Source of the DNA: Paralithodes platypus
Taxonomy: Eukaryota; Arthropoda; Malacostraca; Decapoda; Lithodidae
Assembly: GCA_032716605.1 (NCBI GenBank)
Contig: CM064506.1
Location: 2,883,871-2,947,870 of the forward strand
Length of the DNA stretch: 64,000 nt
Direction: 5' to 3'
Below, one piece after another: positions 34,999-43,499 of the stretch (position 1 is its first letter; every line of letters begins with the position of its first letter). The notes below the pieces were generated by a model. That model was not told the origin of the DNA and made no database searches. It saw nothing but the letters and a program-made list of their open reading frames with translations. The position numbers and the translations under genes were made by a program.

Positions 34999-35022
<24 letters not shown>
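33716..35022 (+). mobile_element. 5'-truncated non-LTR retrotransposon with poly(A) tail
   Basis: One continuous insertion: coding sequence 33719-34933, a 3' UTR of about 60 bp, and a poly(A) tail of about 27 nt (34996-35022). Truncation falls within the RT domain, as is usual for target-primed reverse transcription. The uninterrupted frame and clean tail suggest a recent insertion. Confidence 0.93.
33719..34933 (+). CDS. LINE reverse transcriptase, N-terminally truncated (jockey/CR1-like)
   Basis: This is RNA-dependent DNA polymerase of a non-LTR retrotransposon, which would copy element RNA at nicked chromosomal DNA. The frame is open for 404 codons and starts inside the RT domain with QYGFRRCRSTADIL, so there is no native start. 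Visible motifs: ALDISKAFD with the first catalytic Asp at about residue 37, AGVPQGSVLAP at about 91-101, YADD at 122-125 (second and third catalytic Asp), and LGVTL...LSW at about 170. Then comes the thumb and the tail motif FIPRATTLWNSLPSNCFPQ typical of jockey/CR1-group elements. The endonuclease domain and ORF1 are missing, so this copy cannot act alone. No stop or frameshift interrupts it. Clade assignment is by motif recall only. Confidence 0.93.
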   Translation, partial: QYGFRRCRSTADILCLLTHQINQATNQHGETHTIALDISKAFDRVWHQSLLSKMSHYGHASLVPLISSYLHNRKIRVMVDGLYSQFHSINAGVPQGSVLAPTLFLIHINDLISTTHNPIHSYADDSTLHSSFTFTNSFTQPDLINIKINTEISLNQDLSRMNEWGQKNLVSFNVQKTKYIQFSNRQNLTDSHIFVNDVNIPTSPSIDILGVTLTTNLSWTHYVRSIAKNASKKLGLLYRVREFFTDEQLAVIYKSHVRSQMDYCSPLWGGSGVVALRQLDKIQNKAIRLINNPAITQDLPTLSIRRNVQSLALFYRYFHSNCSEELASIVPPLHIFPRRTRAAESAHEFTLSPPQCRTSAYHNSFIPRATTLWNSLPSNCFPQTYNLQMFKSSCYKHFMNGGCL

Positions 35023-35030
<8 letters not shown>

Positions 35031-35106
35031 TGCTAGAATTGAACTAAAAGGACATGACCGGTACCGAATGGGTTATTATGGTTAGTATGGCTATGATCTA
35101 TTAAGG

Positions 35107-35320
35107 TTATGCCGGTATCACACGAGCGCTTTTTCCCTCAACACTGGTCTGGCAGCTTATGTGGTCAACATATAAAGTATTTCGGTTCAAGTATTTCGGT
35201 AAATTCATCCAACAACAGTTTAGTTTCCGATACCAGTGCAAAATAGTCCATAAATGTTGCCAGAATGTTTTTGATCATAGAATGTTGACAATAAAAGTTT
35301 TCGTGTGATACTGGCTTTAA
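35107..35320. mobile_element. Family C TTAA MITE
   Basis: Left end TTATGCCGGTATCACACGAG and right end TTTCGTGTGATACTGGCTTTAA. Interior resembles 5724-5940 in inverted orientation. Confidence 0.88.
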
Positions 35321-35409
35321 TATGGTCTATGAAGGGGGCGGGCTGACAGTAGGCCCATCACAATGCTGAGAGGTAGTGGGTGGAGTTTGTTGACACTGAG
35401 GACTCCCTT
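35321..35409. repeat. Hairpin minisatellite unit left of the palindrome
   Basis: 'gaggtagtgggtggagtttg' and 'ttgacactgag' are one unit of the array that resumes at 36903, which places the palindrome inside that array. Confidence 0.75.
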
Positions 35410-36902
35410 TATAGGCGCGTTTTCGAGAGCTTTTTATAGGCCTGGGTCGACCTGGGTGTACCCAAGGTCTACATAAGGCGCGTTTTCGCGAGACAAAGAA
35501 CGTAGGTACACCCAGGTATACCTGGGTCAGCTCAGTTTTCCCGAGTCCCTGTACCTAGGTGTACCTGGGTCGACCCAGTCCCAGTGGATGTTTTTGCGAG
35601 CCAGTGACGTCATCTGGGACTGGGTGTACCTGGGTAAAGTCAGCCCTGGGGACCGAGTTGGACTGGGTTGACCTTTGTATTGCTGACGTCATTTATGACA
35701 ACAAACAATATGGCGGAAAATGTCGGGTATGGTGAAGAGCTCGTCTCCAGTGATGCGAGTGCTTGAATTTTTTCACAAGATCTTGGATTTTTTGCCCAGA
35801 CCATGCGATCTTAGAAGTTTTAGTAGGGATCTAGGATTTATTTAGTTAATATTGTTTTTGAGGGGATAAACCTTGTCCTTATCTAACACATTGCTATGTT
35901 ATTGTTTTTTGATCTCATATTGCATGTATTTAAATATTTTTTCGCATGTCATAGTAAAATTCAGAAAAGAGAAAACAAAAGTAGAAAATCTTCTATCAGT
36001 GCCTCTTTATTGGAGCAGCCATATTTAAATTCCTTAACCAATCAGAGGGCCGTAATCCAGCCTGGGCAAAGTCAGGCTCAATTTTCTCGATCTTTATTTT
36101 AGACCAGTCTCAAAATCGCTAAAACAGAAACAGGCCTGGGTCGACCTGGGTACACCCAGGTCGACCCAGGACCATAAAAAGCTCGCGAAAACGCGCCTAT
36201 AGACCTTCGGTGTACCCCGGTCGGCCCAGGCCTGTTTCTGTTTTCGCAATTTTGAGACTGGTCTGACCTAAAGATCGGGAAAATTGAGCCTGACTTTACC
36301 TAGGCTGGATTACGGCCCTCTGATTGGCTGAGATATTTCAATATGGCTGTTCCAATAAAGAGGCACTGATAGAGGATTTTCTACCTTTTTTCTCTTTTTT
36401 GAATATCATTATGGCATGCGAAAAATTATTTAAATACATGCAATATGAGATAAAAAAACAACAACATCAATGTGATGTGTTAGACAAGGACAAGGTATAT
36501 CCCCTCAAAACCAATAATATTAACTCCCCTAAACAAATCTTAGATCCCCAATAAAACTTCCAAGATCGCATGGTCAGGGCAAAGAAATCCAAGATCTTCT
36601 GAAAAAAGCCAAACACTCGCATCAGTGGGAACGAGTTCTTCACCGTACCCGACATTTTCCACCATCCTATTTGTTGTCATAAGTGACGTCAGTATCACCC
36701 AGGTCAACCCAGTCCAACACTGACCCCAGGGCTGACTTTACCCAGGTACACCCAGTCCCAGATGACGTCACTGGCTCGCGAAAATATCCACTGGGACTAG
36801 GTCGACCCAGGTACACCTAGGTACAGGGACTCGGGAAAACTGAGCTGACCCAGGTATACCTGGGTGTACCTAGGTCAATTGTCTCGCGAAAACGCGCCTT
36901 AT
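35410..36902. mobile_element. Large palindromic foldback element (family D), about 650-bp arms
   Basis: 35473-36130 and 36235-36902 are inverted copies (best axis near 36182). The outermost ends are ATAAGGCGCGTTTTCGCGAG and its complement. A second nested pair, TATAGGCGCGTTTTCG at 35410 and its complement ending at 36201, bounds a unit of about 790 bp. The structure is therefore one complete unit plus an inverted partial copy. Many GGTnnACC palindromes occur near both ends and at the axis. Frames inside (35896-36102, 36324-36655) match between arms but carry no recognised domain. Confidence 0.92.
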
Positions 36903-37162
36903 GTCACCAGTCTCCGCCCACTATTGAGGTAGTGGGTGGAGTTTGTTGGCACATAATGACACTCATTACGCCATCAGTCTCCACCCACTCTGGAGGAAGT
37001 GGGTGGAGCTTGTTGACACATAATGACACTCATTACGTCACCAGTCTCCGCCCACTCTGGAGGGAAGTGGGTGGAGTTTGGTGACACTGTTAAACCCGCC
37101 CTTATGCCACCAGACTCCGCCCACTCTGGAGGAAGTGGGCGGAGTTTGGTGACAACAGTAAA
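36903..37162. repeat. Hairpin minisatellite, four units of about 65 bp
   Basis: Each unit contains 'ctccgcccact' and 'agtgggtggag', which pair as a hairpin, followed by 'tttgttgacacataatgaca'-like spacer. Minus-strand frame 36974-37228 is a by-product. Confidence 0.9.
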
Positions 37163-37179
37163 TATCACGACACCTAGAG

Positions 37180-37312
37180 CAAATAGGCTGTAAATTTCCA
37201 CAACTATTCCCTGACTGACTCTTCCCAAATGGTAGAAATATTAGCTCGATTACTGTAGCCGTATGTAAGTTAGAGGTTAATGTTCGAGAGTTTTGGTCTA
37301 CTCATTTGGCAG
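37180..37312 (-). repeat. Family G MITE fragment
   Basis: Complement of the 7600-7740 interior ('caaatggtagaaatattagc', 'gtctactcatttgg'). Confidence 0.7.
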
Positions 37313-37539
37313 TTTGTTTGTTTGTTTTGTAGATGTTTAGGTGACAATCACTACGGTCGATCTGGGGATCCGCCGCTGATGAGCTCGTCCTGGAATCTTT
37401 ACGACTCTGAATCTTATGATTCTGTACAGGACTGAACATGCCATTTTTATCGGCAATAGCTCAGAGAAGAGTGTTGAGAGGGGAGAAGGGGTGTTGGAGA
37501 GAGAGAGGAAGGTGTTGGAGTGGCTTTGTTATGTGTTTT

Positions 37540-37699
37540 TTGTCTGTATACGTCGTCAGGATGTCCCCTGACTGGGTGCAAGCATGTGAAACATGCTAGG
37601 ACGTACTACCGCACCCACTAAATGTCCGCCGTGGCAGGGATTCGATCCCGGGTCTTTCAGATTCACACGCGAGCGTGCTCACCACTTGACCACCACGGC
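37540..37699 (-). mobile_element. tRNA-derived SINE with a perfect acceptor stem
   Basis: Minus strand, 37699 to 37628: a 72-nt tRNA-like head opening GCCGTGG and closing CCACGGC (7 of 7 pairs), A-box-like TGGTCAAGTGGTGAGC and B-box-like GGGATCGAATCCC. The anticodon stem does not pair, so I reject a working tRNA. A body follows to about 37540 with 'tagcatgtttcacatgcttg'. Confidence 0.7.
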
Positions 37700-39237
37700 A
37701 GTGTATAGCTATGAATAGGCAATATAGCCCAAAGTTTGAAGTTATCTCACCGAAGTAATATTGGAACCTCCGACATCTAGTGTGACAGTGTGACGTCACG
37801 CCTGGGACAGTAGGACCATATTTCATATACAAACCTGAAGAATCTAAGGATGTGTGGCTTTGAAAAGCTGAATAACATGTCTTCCATTGGAGTATACTAT
37901 ATTTAGTTGTGATTAAGTCTAATGACAGTATCTTGTGAGCTTGTCACCACTTGAAGGAGTCATTATTATATCATTTTTGGGATAAAATCGTTGTATGAAT
38001 ATCATAGCCAAGGTATCTGCATAGCCTACTGTCTGCATGCAGTATTGGCCAGTCATCAACTCATCATGCTAACCTATTGTGTTCCATAATGAGGATTATG
38101 GTGAATTGTCTTAAAAATGGGTTAATATTGCAATATATTGGTCATGGGAGTGTTTACTGTGTCATAAGATAGTGAAATATACGCGGAATATAGGCTACGT
38201 GGTGGTAGAGGGCGGCGCACACTAGGACAGCTGACGCATACGATAATTTAAGTGTGTTCATTATTATTTTCCCATTAACCTTCTCCAACTAACACATGAT
38301 TGCCTGAACAGTATAAACTTCCTTTAAATGTAGTCACCACAACGTACCCCGGGTACAACGAGTATGATTGTACTGTAGGTACTGCACAATTGAAAAAAGA
38401 ACAAGAAAACAAAGATACTTTGAAATATGGCAACACCGTCTAAAGCCACTCGGGAACACAGACACACACGAACCCCGTTATTATGACTGACATATTCTTT
38501 AATTTGTTTTCTTTTTCACCACTATCATGATAGTAAAAAATACTATCATGAGTACCTATAAAATGTTCAGCTTTTGTCTGCTTTAATTAGCCTATTATAA
38601 CTTTCGCCAGCATACAATAATAGACCTGGGCAATATAAGGGGAGACTCCAGGTTTTTTCCTATCTCAGCTTAAATTTCTAATGTTTCTGTTTTTGTTATA
38701 TAATGCTTCTTTCAACATAGGAGAATAGCATAGGAAGGAACAAAAAAACATATCGCATCCATAACCCCCCCCGGGCCGGGGGTTCGACCTCGACCCCCGA
38801 TTTTTTTTTTTTTTTCCAGCCACCCAAATTTTTGTTTTTGTCTGTAGGCCTAGTCTAAAGGGCTGCTGTAAGCAATATAAATGACCATATGAGGGCATAA
38901 ACACCCATAGGATATCCCTAGCGCCCCCTTGGGGGGGCCCTAAAATCATGGATTTTGGTAAAATTTAGCTTATAAATAATAATACAAAATACTTTAGTCT
39001 CCCAAATAATCGAGTTTTCTTTGCGAGCGGGTGGCACTATACATGACGAACCTATAATAGGGGTAACTGAAGGAAAATCTCGCGCGGACTCTGACTGGAA
39101 GAATTTTACGTTACGAGTAAATTTCAATCTTTCTTTATGAATAAAGCATGTTTATTAACCTTATATGATGGTGATTAAGCCTGTTACTGTCCGATTGTCT
39201 CTATTTTATCCACATAATTAGAACAAGTATACATAAC
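37700..39237. other. No gene recognised
   Basis: Mixed sequence with a C/T-rich tract near 38766-38815 and isolated TGACGTCA (37792). Minus-strand frames at 38665-39127 have no recognisable domain. Confidence 0.5.
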
Positions 39238-39403
39238 AACTCCCTCGGAAGCTTATTGAGTTTGGGAAATATTTTCCATACTCAAATTATTTATTTAGGA
39301 TAGGAAATTGCGCCCAATAATTTATATTGATAATTTACCTGCGGTTTTCAACATGATCAGTATCAACTTGGCAATAAGCTTCCGAGGTGTTGTAGACAGT
39401 CTA
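39238..39403. mobile_element. Short foldback MITE (family I)
   Basis: Ends CAACTCCCTCGGAAGCTTATTG and CAATAAGCTTCCGAGGTGTTG are imperfect inverted repeats bounding 166 bp. Only copy in the window. Confidence 0.75.
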
Positions 39404-40249
39404 TATAAGGTACCTCATACACAATATAATTTTTTTTTGCAAAGTGGTTTTTGGATCACAAGAAATTTAGTAAAAAAAAGCTAAAAATGCGCTCACGCGC
39501 GCACGCGCGGACATAGAACGATGACAATTTCAGCGAGTCACCGTTACACCATTACCATATATATGGCAAAAGGCCAACAACGAGTCTCTTATAGAAGCTG
39601 AGCTAGGCATGAAACCTGGTCTGCTCTGCTCTGTAAGAGAGTTCGCTATGACAACTGTGCTTTCGTCTGCGGTGAAGGCATGGCCGCAGCCGCTATGCCC
39701 TGACATTTACACCGAATCACGATTCTATTTCGATGCATTTAAAATACTTTGATGATAAAAACTATCCCAACCAACGTAACCAAACCTAATTCAAGACATA
39801 CAGTAAACATACATCGACATATACCTGTACTTGGGCGTGAATATAGTAGAAGTATACCGGCTGCAGGGCATGAGCTTCCTTCGTCTGCATATTTATATCG
39901 AATATCATTACAAAATTATTGACTTGATTGATTTTTTTTTCATATTCTACTTGTTCTTAATATAGTGCTTTCTTGAATTTCTAGCCATAAAATATGCAAA
40001 GCTTCTACCAGTATGAGTTAATAATGGAAAAACAAAGCGGAACGACATTCTCCCCATGTTGTCAACATCTAGCCTACATCCCAAGCGTGACGTCACGATT
40101 TTTCAAGACTAACAAATTTCGGCGAGCTACCAGAAATTTGAGTATCTGGTGGGTCTACTTGTTAGTGTGTATATACTTTGATATAGCCTGCCTGCCCCCC
40201 CCCCCCCCCCCCCCAGCTGATGTAAATCGTCATGTCCTCAACTTAATAA
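39404..40249. other. No gene recognised
   Basis: Includes GTGACGTCACG at 40088 and a C-run at 40196-40214. Otherwise unremarkable. Confidence 0.5.
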
Positions 40250-40398
40250 GGTATCACCCCGTTCTTAACATTAATCATCAATTACAAACCCCAATGTACT
40301 TGAATTAACTAATACAAGTATATGGTCCTCTCGGGATTCGAACTTGGGACACCCCACCCAGAACATAAGCATCTAAACCATTACACCATCAACACAGC
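40250..40398 (-). mobile_element. tRNA-derived SINE (family T1)
   Basis: Same body and head as 6132-6285. The B box reads AAGTTCGAATCCCG on the minus strand. Confidence 0.82.
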
Positions 40399-40483
40399 TA
40401 GTACGAAGGGACAAGTGTAGCGAAATTAATTGTTAATTGTGACAACCTGGTATTTGATGATGCAAATACATATAAGTTTCGTA

Positions 40484-41099
40484 TTAAAGGGAGACGGTTG
40501 TTTTTCGTGTCCTCCTCCTCCCTCATGTTCAGCCCTATCAGTTATGAGATTTCAAGACATTCGCCCCATTAGTTTGGCGATTTTCAGACCTTTTGCCCCA
40601 TTTATTTGCCAATATTAAGACTTTTCGTATAATTTAGGTGTCAATTTTTTTCTTGCGAGCAATAGCGAGCCTGTATTTGAAGAGGAATCAGCCTTCGGCC
40701 GGGGCATTTTTCTACCGAAACATTTACACATATATATCGAAGGGGGGTCTTGTGAGTGTTTTACACATATATATCGAAGGGGGGTCTTGTGAGTGTTTTA
40801 CACATATATATCGAAGGGGGGTCTTGTGAGTGTTTTACACATATATATCGAAGGGGGGTCTTGTGGGTGTTTACACATATATATCGAAGGGGGGTCTTGT
40901 GGGTGTTTACACATATATATCGAAGGGGGGTCTTGTGGGTGTTTACACATATATATCGAAGGGGGGTCTTGTGGGTGTTTACACATATATATCGAAGGGG
41001 GGTCTTGTGGGTGTTTACACATATATATCTAAGGGGGGTCTTGTGGGTGTTTGTTAAAGCTTGATAGAGGTTTACAGAGCAAACTAAACCCCCCCTTAA
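40484..41099 (+). mobile_element. Family B TTAA element with an internal minisatellite
   Basis: Left TTAAAGGGAG, body 'cttgcgagcaatagcgagcc' and 'gccttcggccgg', right end ACCCCCCCTTAA. At 40728-41050 a unit that is single in other family B copies is expanded to nine tandem copies. Confidence 0.88.
40728..41050. repeat. Nine tandem 36/37-bp units
   Basis: The unit is 'acacatatatatcgaagggg' plus 'ggtcttgtgggtgttt'. The first four units are 37 bp (gtgagtgtttt) and the rest 36 bp (gtgggtgttt). Open frames in several registers are repeat translations. Confidence 0.97.
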
Positions 41100-41308
41100 C
41101 CCCTTCTGTACCGGCGACGATTTTGTTCTTTATTTTGGCTAATATTAGACGATTTTATTCAGCTTAAAAAGGACCTACAGCAATTAACAGACTTCGAACT
41201 ATTTCACTTAACCACTTTTGCTACCACAGATCCTCCTTAAACTGCAAACAACTTCTAAATATGGCTCAAATAAAATAGAAAAGACGTCGCCAGTATAGAA
41301 GGGGTTAA
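41096..41308. mobile_element. Family A TTAA MITE, complete
   Basis: TTAACCCCTTCTGTACCGGC at the left, CGCCAGTATAGAAGGGGTTAA at the right, TTAA at 41096-41099 and 41305-41308. The left TTAA is shared with the family B element. Confidence 0.92.
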
Positions 41309-41456
41309 TAGATGATTTTATACAGATTCTATGGAAGTCAGATGGTTGATTGAGGCAGTCTTTACCATTTTAACTCCCGCAGGCCCTTCCTAAGCTGTTT
41401 AAAATCGTCCAATGATAGCCAGAATCAACTGTATAAACGCGTCATAATCCTCAAGG
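41309..41456. mobile_element. Family A MITE, left end lost
   Basis: Follows the previous TTAA directly with 'tagatgattttatacagatt', then 'cccttcctaagctg', 'aatcgtccaatgatagccag' and 'cgcgtcataatcctcaagg'. Confidence 0.75.
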
Positions 41457-41820
41457 GACAACTGTACGTGTCTGTCCCCAAAATGGCGTCAGACTAAATA
41501 ATCGTCTGCGCATGCGTCAGTGGGTCTTTTGATTCCAGTAGAGTTGTAAAAGCTTATTTGAGGCTTTATTTCAGCCTATCATCAGTGCCACGTTTGTCTA
41601 TGATGAGCTTGGTTCATACTATACCTTATTACCAGCCTTGGGTATCCATGAAGTGGTCCAAATGTTGAGTAATTTGATCTTATTCACTTCCATTTGATAT
41701 CGTCTGCTTCAATGTTGACAACCCCCTACTGCTTGTGCCATCTATCGGAGGAATTATGGACTACTCTTTTATACTCCATTTTGTATATCTTATTATAGCC
41801 ATCTTGTATACCTTATTCCC
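41457..41820. other. No gene recognised
   Basis: CAAAATGGCGTCAGAC at 41481 is a YY1/CRE-like site. No coding evidence. Confidence 0.45.
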
Positions 41821-41821
41821 T

Positions 41822-42230
41822 CATAGATTGTTTTTTCTATGTGAGTGAGGGAGACAAAAGGCAGAACTGCCTGTAGCGGGTGCCTCCCCCATAGTTGAAA
41901 GAGTGACAGGGCCAAAATCAAGGGACGTTCGAGCCAAAATACCTGGACACATGGATTTTGAAGCAATTTAAGTCATAGGAGGAGGGAAAGACTGATTCTG
42001 GGAGAGAGTTCCAGAGCTCAGCTGTTGAATAGAAAAAAGTCTGAGAGTAATGTTTCACTCTTGGGTTGGAGAGTTGCACAGAGTAGGGGTAGGATTGTGT
42101 TGCAAGACGGGTACCACGTAGCCTACGGGAGAGCTCTGAGAAGCACTGATCATTGTAGTAGCGATAGAATAGCGAAAGATGGCTTTAATCTGTGTGTGTG
42201 TATGTGTTTATTTATACATTTGTGTTGACA
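41822..42230 (+). repeat. Family E dispersed repeat, longest copy
   Basis: From 'tctatgtgagtgagggagac' through 'gggagagagttccagagctc' to 'gatcattgtagtagcgatag'. A frame of 67 codons (42025-42228) is open but unrecognised. Probably retroelement-derived. Confidence 0.65.
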
Positions 42231-42283
42231 TATTATTTTGGCTTGCGGGAAATTTGTTCATAGCTTTTTTGATCACTCGGCTA

Positions 42284-42465
42284 TTAACTCCTTGAAGATT
42301 ATGACGCCTTTTAGCAGTCTATTCTATCATTAGACGTTTGTATTCAGCTTAGGAAGGACCTGTGAGAGCCAGAGGCATAATTGAGTTGGTGCTAACCCAT
42401 TAGATTCCTAGAGGTACTTCCTACTCTGAATAAAATCGTCTAGTTATAGCCAGAATAAGCCGAAT
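42284..42465. mobile_element. Family A TTAA MITE, right end lost
   Basis: TTAACTCCTTGAAGATTATG at the left and both arms present ('agacgtttgtattcagctta', 'ctgaataaaatcgtctagtt'). Confidence 0.8.
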
Positions 42466-42520
42466 CATTATTTTCTCGTGCACTGAAACGGTGAAGAATA
42501 TTTAGTGGTAAAATAAGCGG

Positions 42521-42843
42521 TTAAGGGGAGGCAGTTGGTTTTTCGAGTCCTCCTCCCTCATGTTTAGCCCTATTAGTTATGAGATTACAAGACATTTGCC
42601 CCATTAGTTTGGCGATTTTTAGACCTTTTGCCCCATTTCTTTGCCAATATTAAGACTTTTCGTGCCATTTAGGTGACGATTTTTTCCTGGCGAGCGATAG
42701 CGAGCCTGTATTTCAAGAGGTATCGGCTTTCGGCCGGGACTTTTTTCTACCGAAAAATGTACAAATTTATATCGAAGGGGTTCTTGTGTGTTTTTTTTTA
42801 AGCTTGATAGTGGTTTAGAGAGCACACTAAACCCCCTCCTTAA
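42521..42843 (+). mobile_element. Family B TTAA element, complete
   Basis: TTAAGGGGAGGCAG at the left and CCCCCTCCTTAA at the right, 323 bp. It shows the full family order with internal hairpins GGCTTTCGGCC and TTTTTCTACCGAAAAA. A good reference copy. Confidence 0.9.
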
Positions 42844-43499
42844 ACCATTGAGCCAGGGAACGATCGAGAGAAGTATAGCCTACTGGAACAGAGTGTAAAA
42901 GAAGGCTTGAAAGGGAGGGGAATTTAGCAAAAAAAAAAAAAAAAAAATGGGAGGGGTGATTGCATGAGAATTGAAAATGGGATGGGATGTACCGAAGAAA
43001 TAGAATAAAGAAAAAGAAGAGGGAAAAAAGGAAAGAGGGATAAAAAAAAAAAAAAAAAAAAAAAAAAGCCGGCTAGGGAACATTTCTATGATAGGGGGTG
43101 GGGATCAAATTTGCTGTTCAAGGCAAGGACAAAATCCCTAGAGACAAACGAAAGAACAAGTAGGAGGTGGAACGTCGGGATAGGACCTCACATTAATCAG
43201 TGTGACCTAGGAGGAAACCCAATTAATAGTCGAGGCTATAGAACATAAAATAACAGGATGTACACAATATTTAGAGGATATAAATGATCTGGAGAGATAT
43301 ATGAGGAACAGAGTTGGGGACACAAAATGGAAGGAAATAAAGCAGACATCATTCAGACAGAGGGGTAGGGGCATTACTGGGGCTAACAAACGATAGGAGA
43401 AACGAGACATAGAATTGAGGAAGAGGACGTTAGAGGAGACACGGAGAAAGATAAATGGTTAAACGGAAGGGGTGGGGGAAATACATGGAAAAGGGAGGG
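42844..43499 (+). pseudogene. Decayed open frame between A-runs and the satellite
   Basis: Two A-runs (42930-42948, 43040-43068) flank purine-rich DNA. From 43211 the plus strand reads EETQLIVEAIEHKITGC...DLERYMRNRVGDTKW...EETRRKING with one in-frame TAG near 43392 and a stop at about 43459. The composition looks coding, but I do not recognise the family. It may be a retroposed or retroelement fragment. Confidence 0.3.

Larger units (their letters stand above)
33605..35045. mobile_element. Family A-type MITE split by a LINE insertion
   Basis: The left part (33605-33715) has 'tattctggctattagatttt' and 'acgtccttcctaagctaaac'. After the LINE poly(A), 35023-35045 resumes with 'ctactagttgctagaatt', the expected continuation 'ctaatgatagccagaat'. 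The LINE therefore inserted into the right arm of a pre-existing MITE. Confidence 0.75.

Noticed and set aside
40638..41064. CRISPR-like regular repeat
   Set aside because: Units are contiguous with no unique spacers, and the context is a eukaryotic transposable element.
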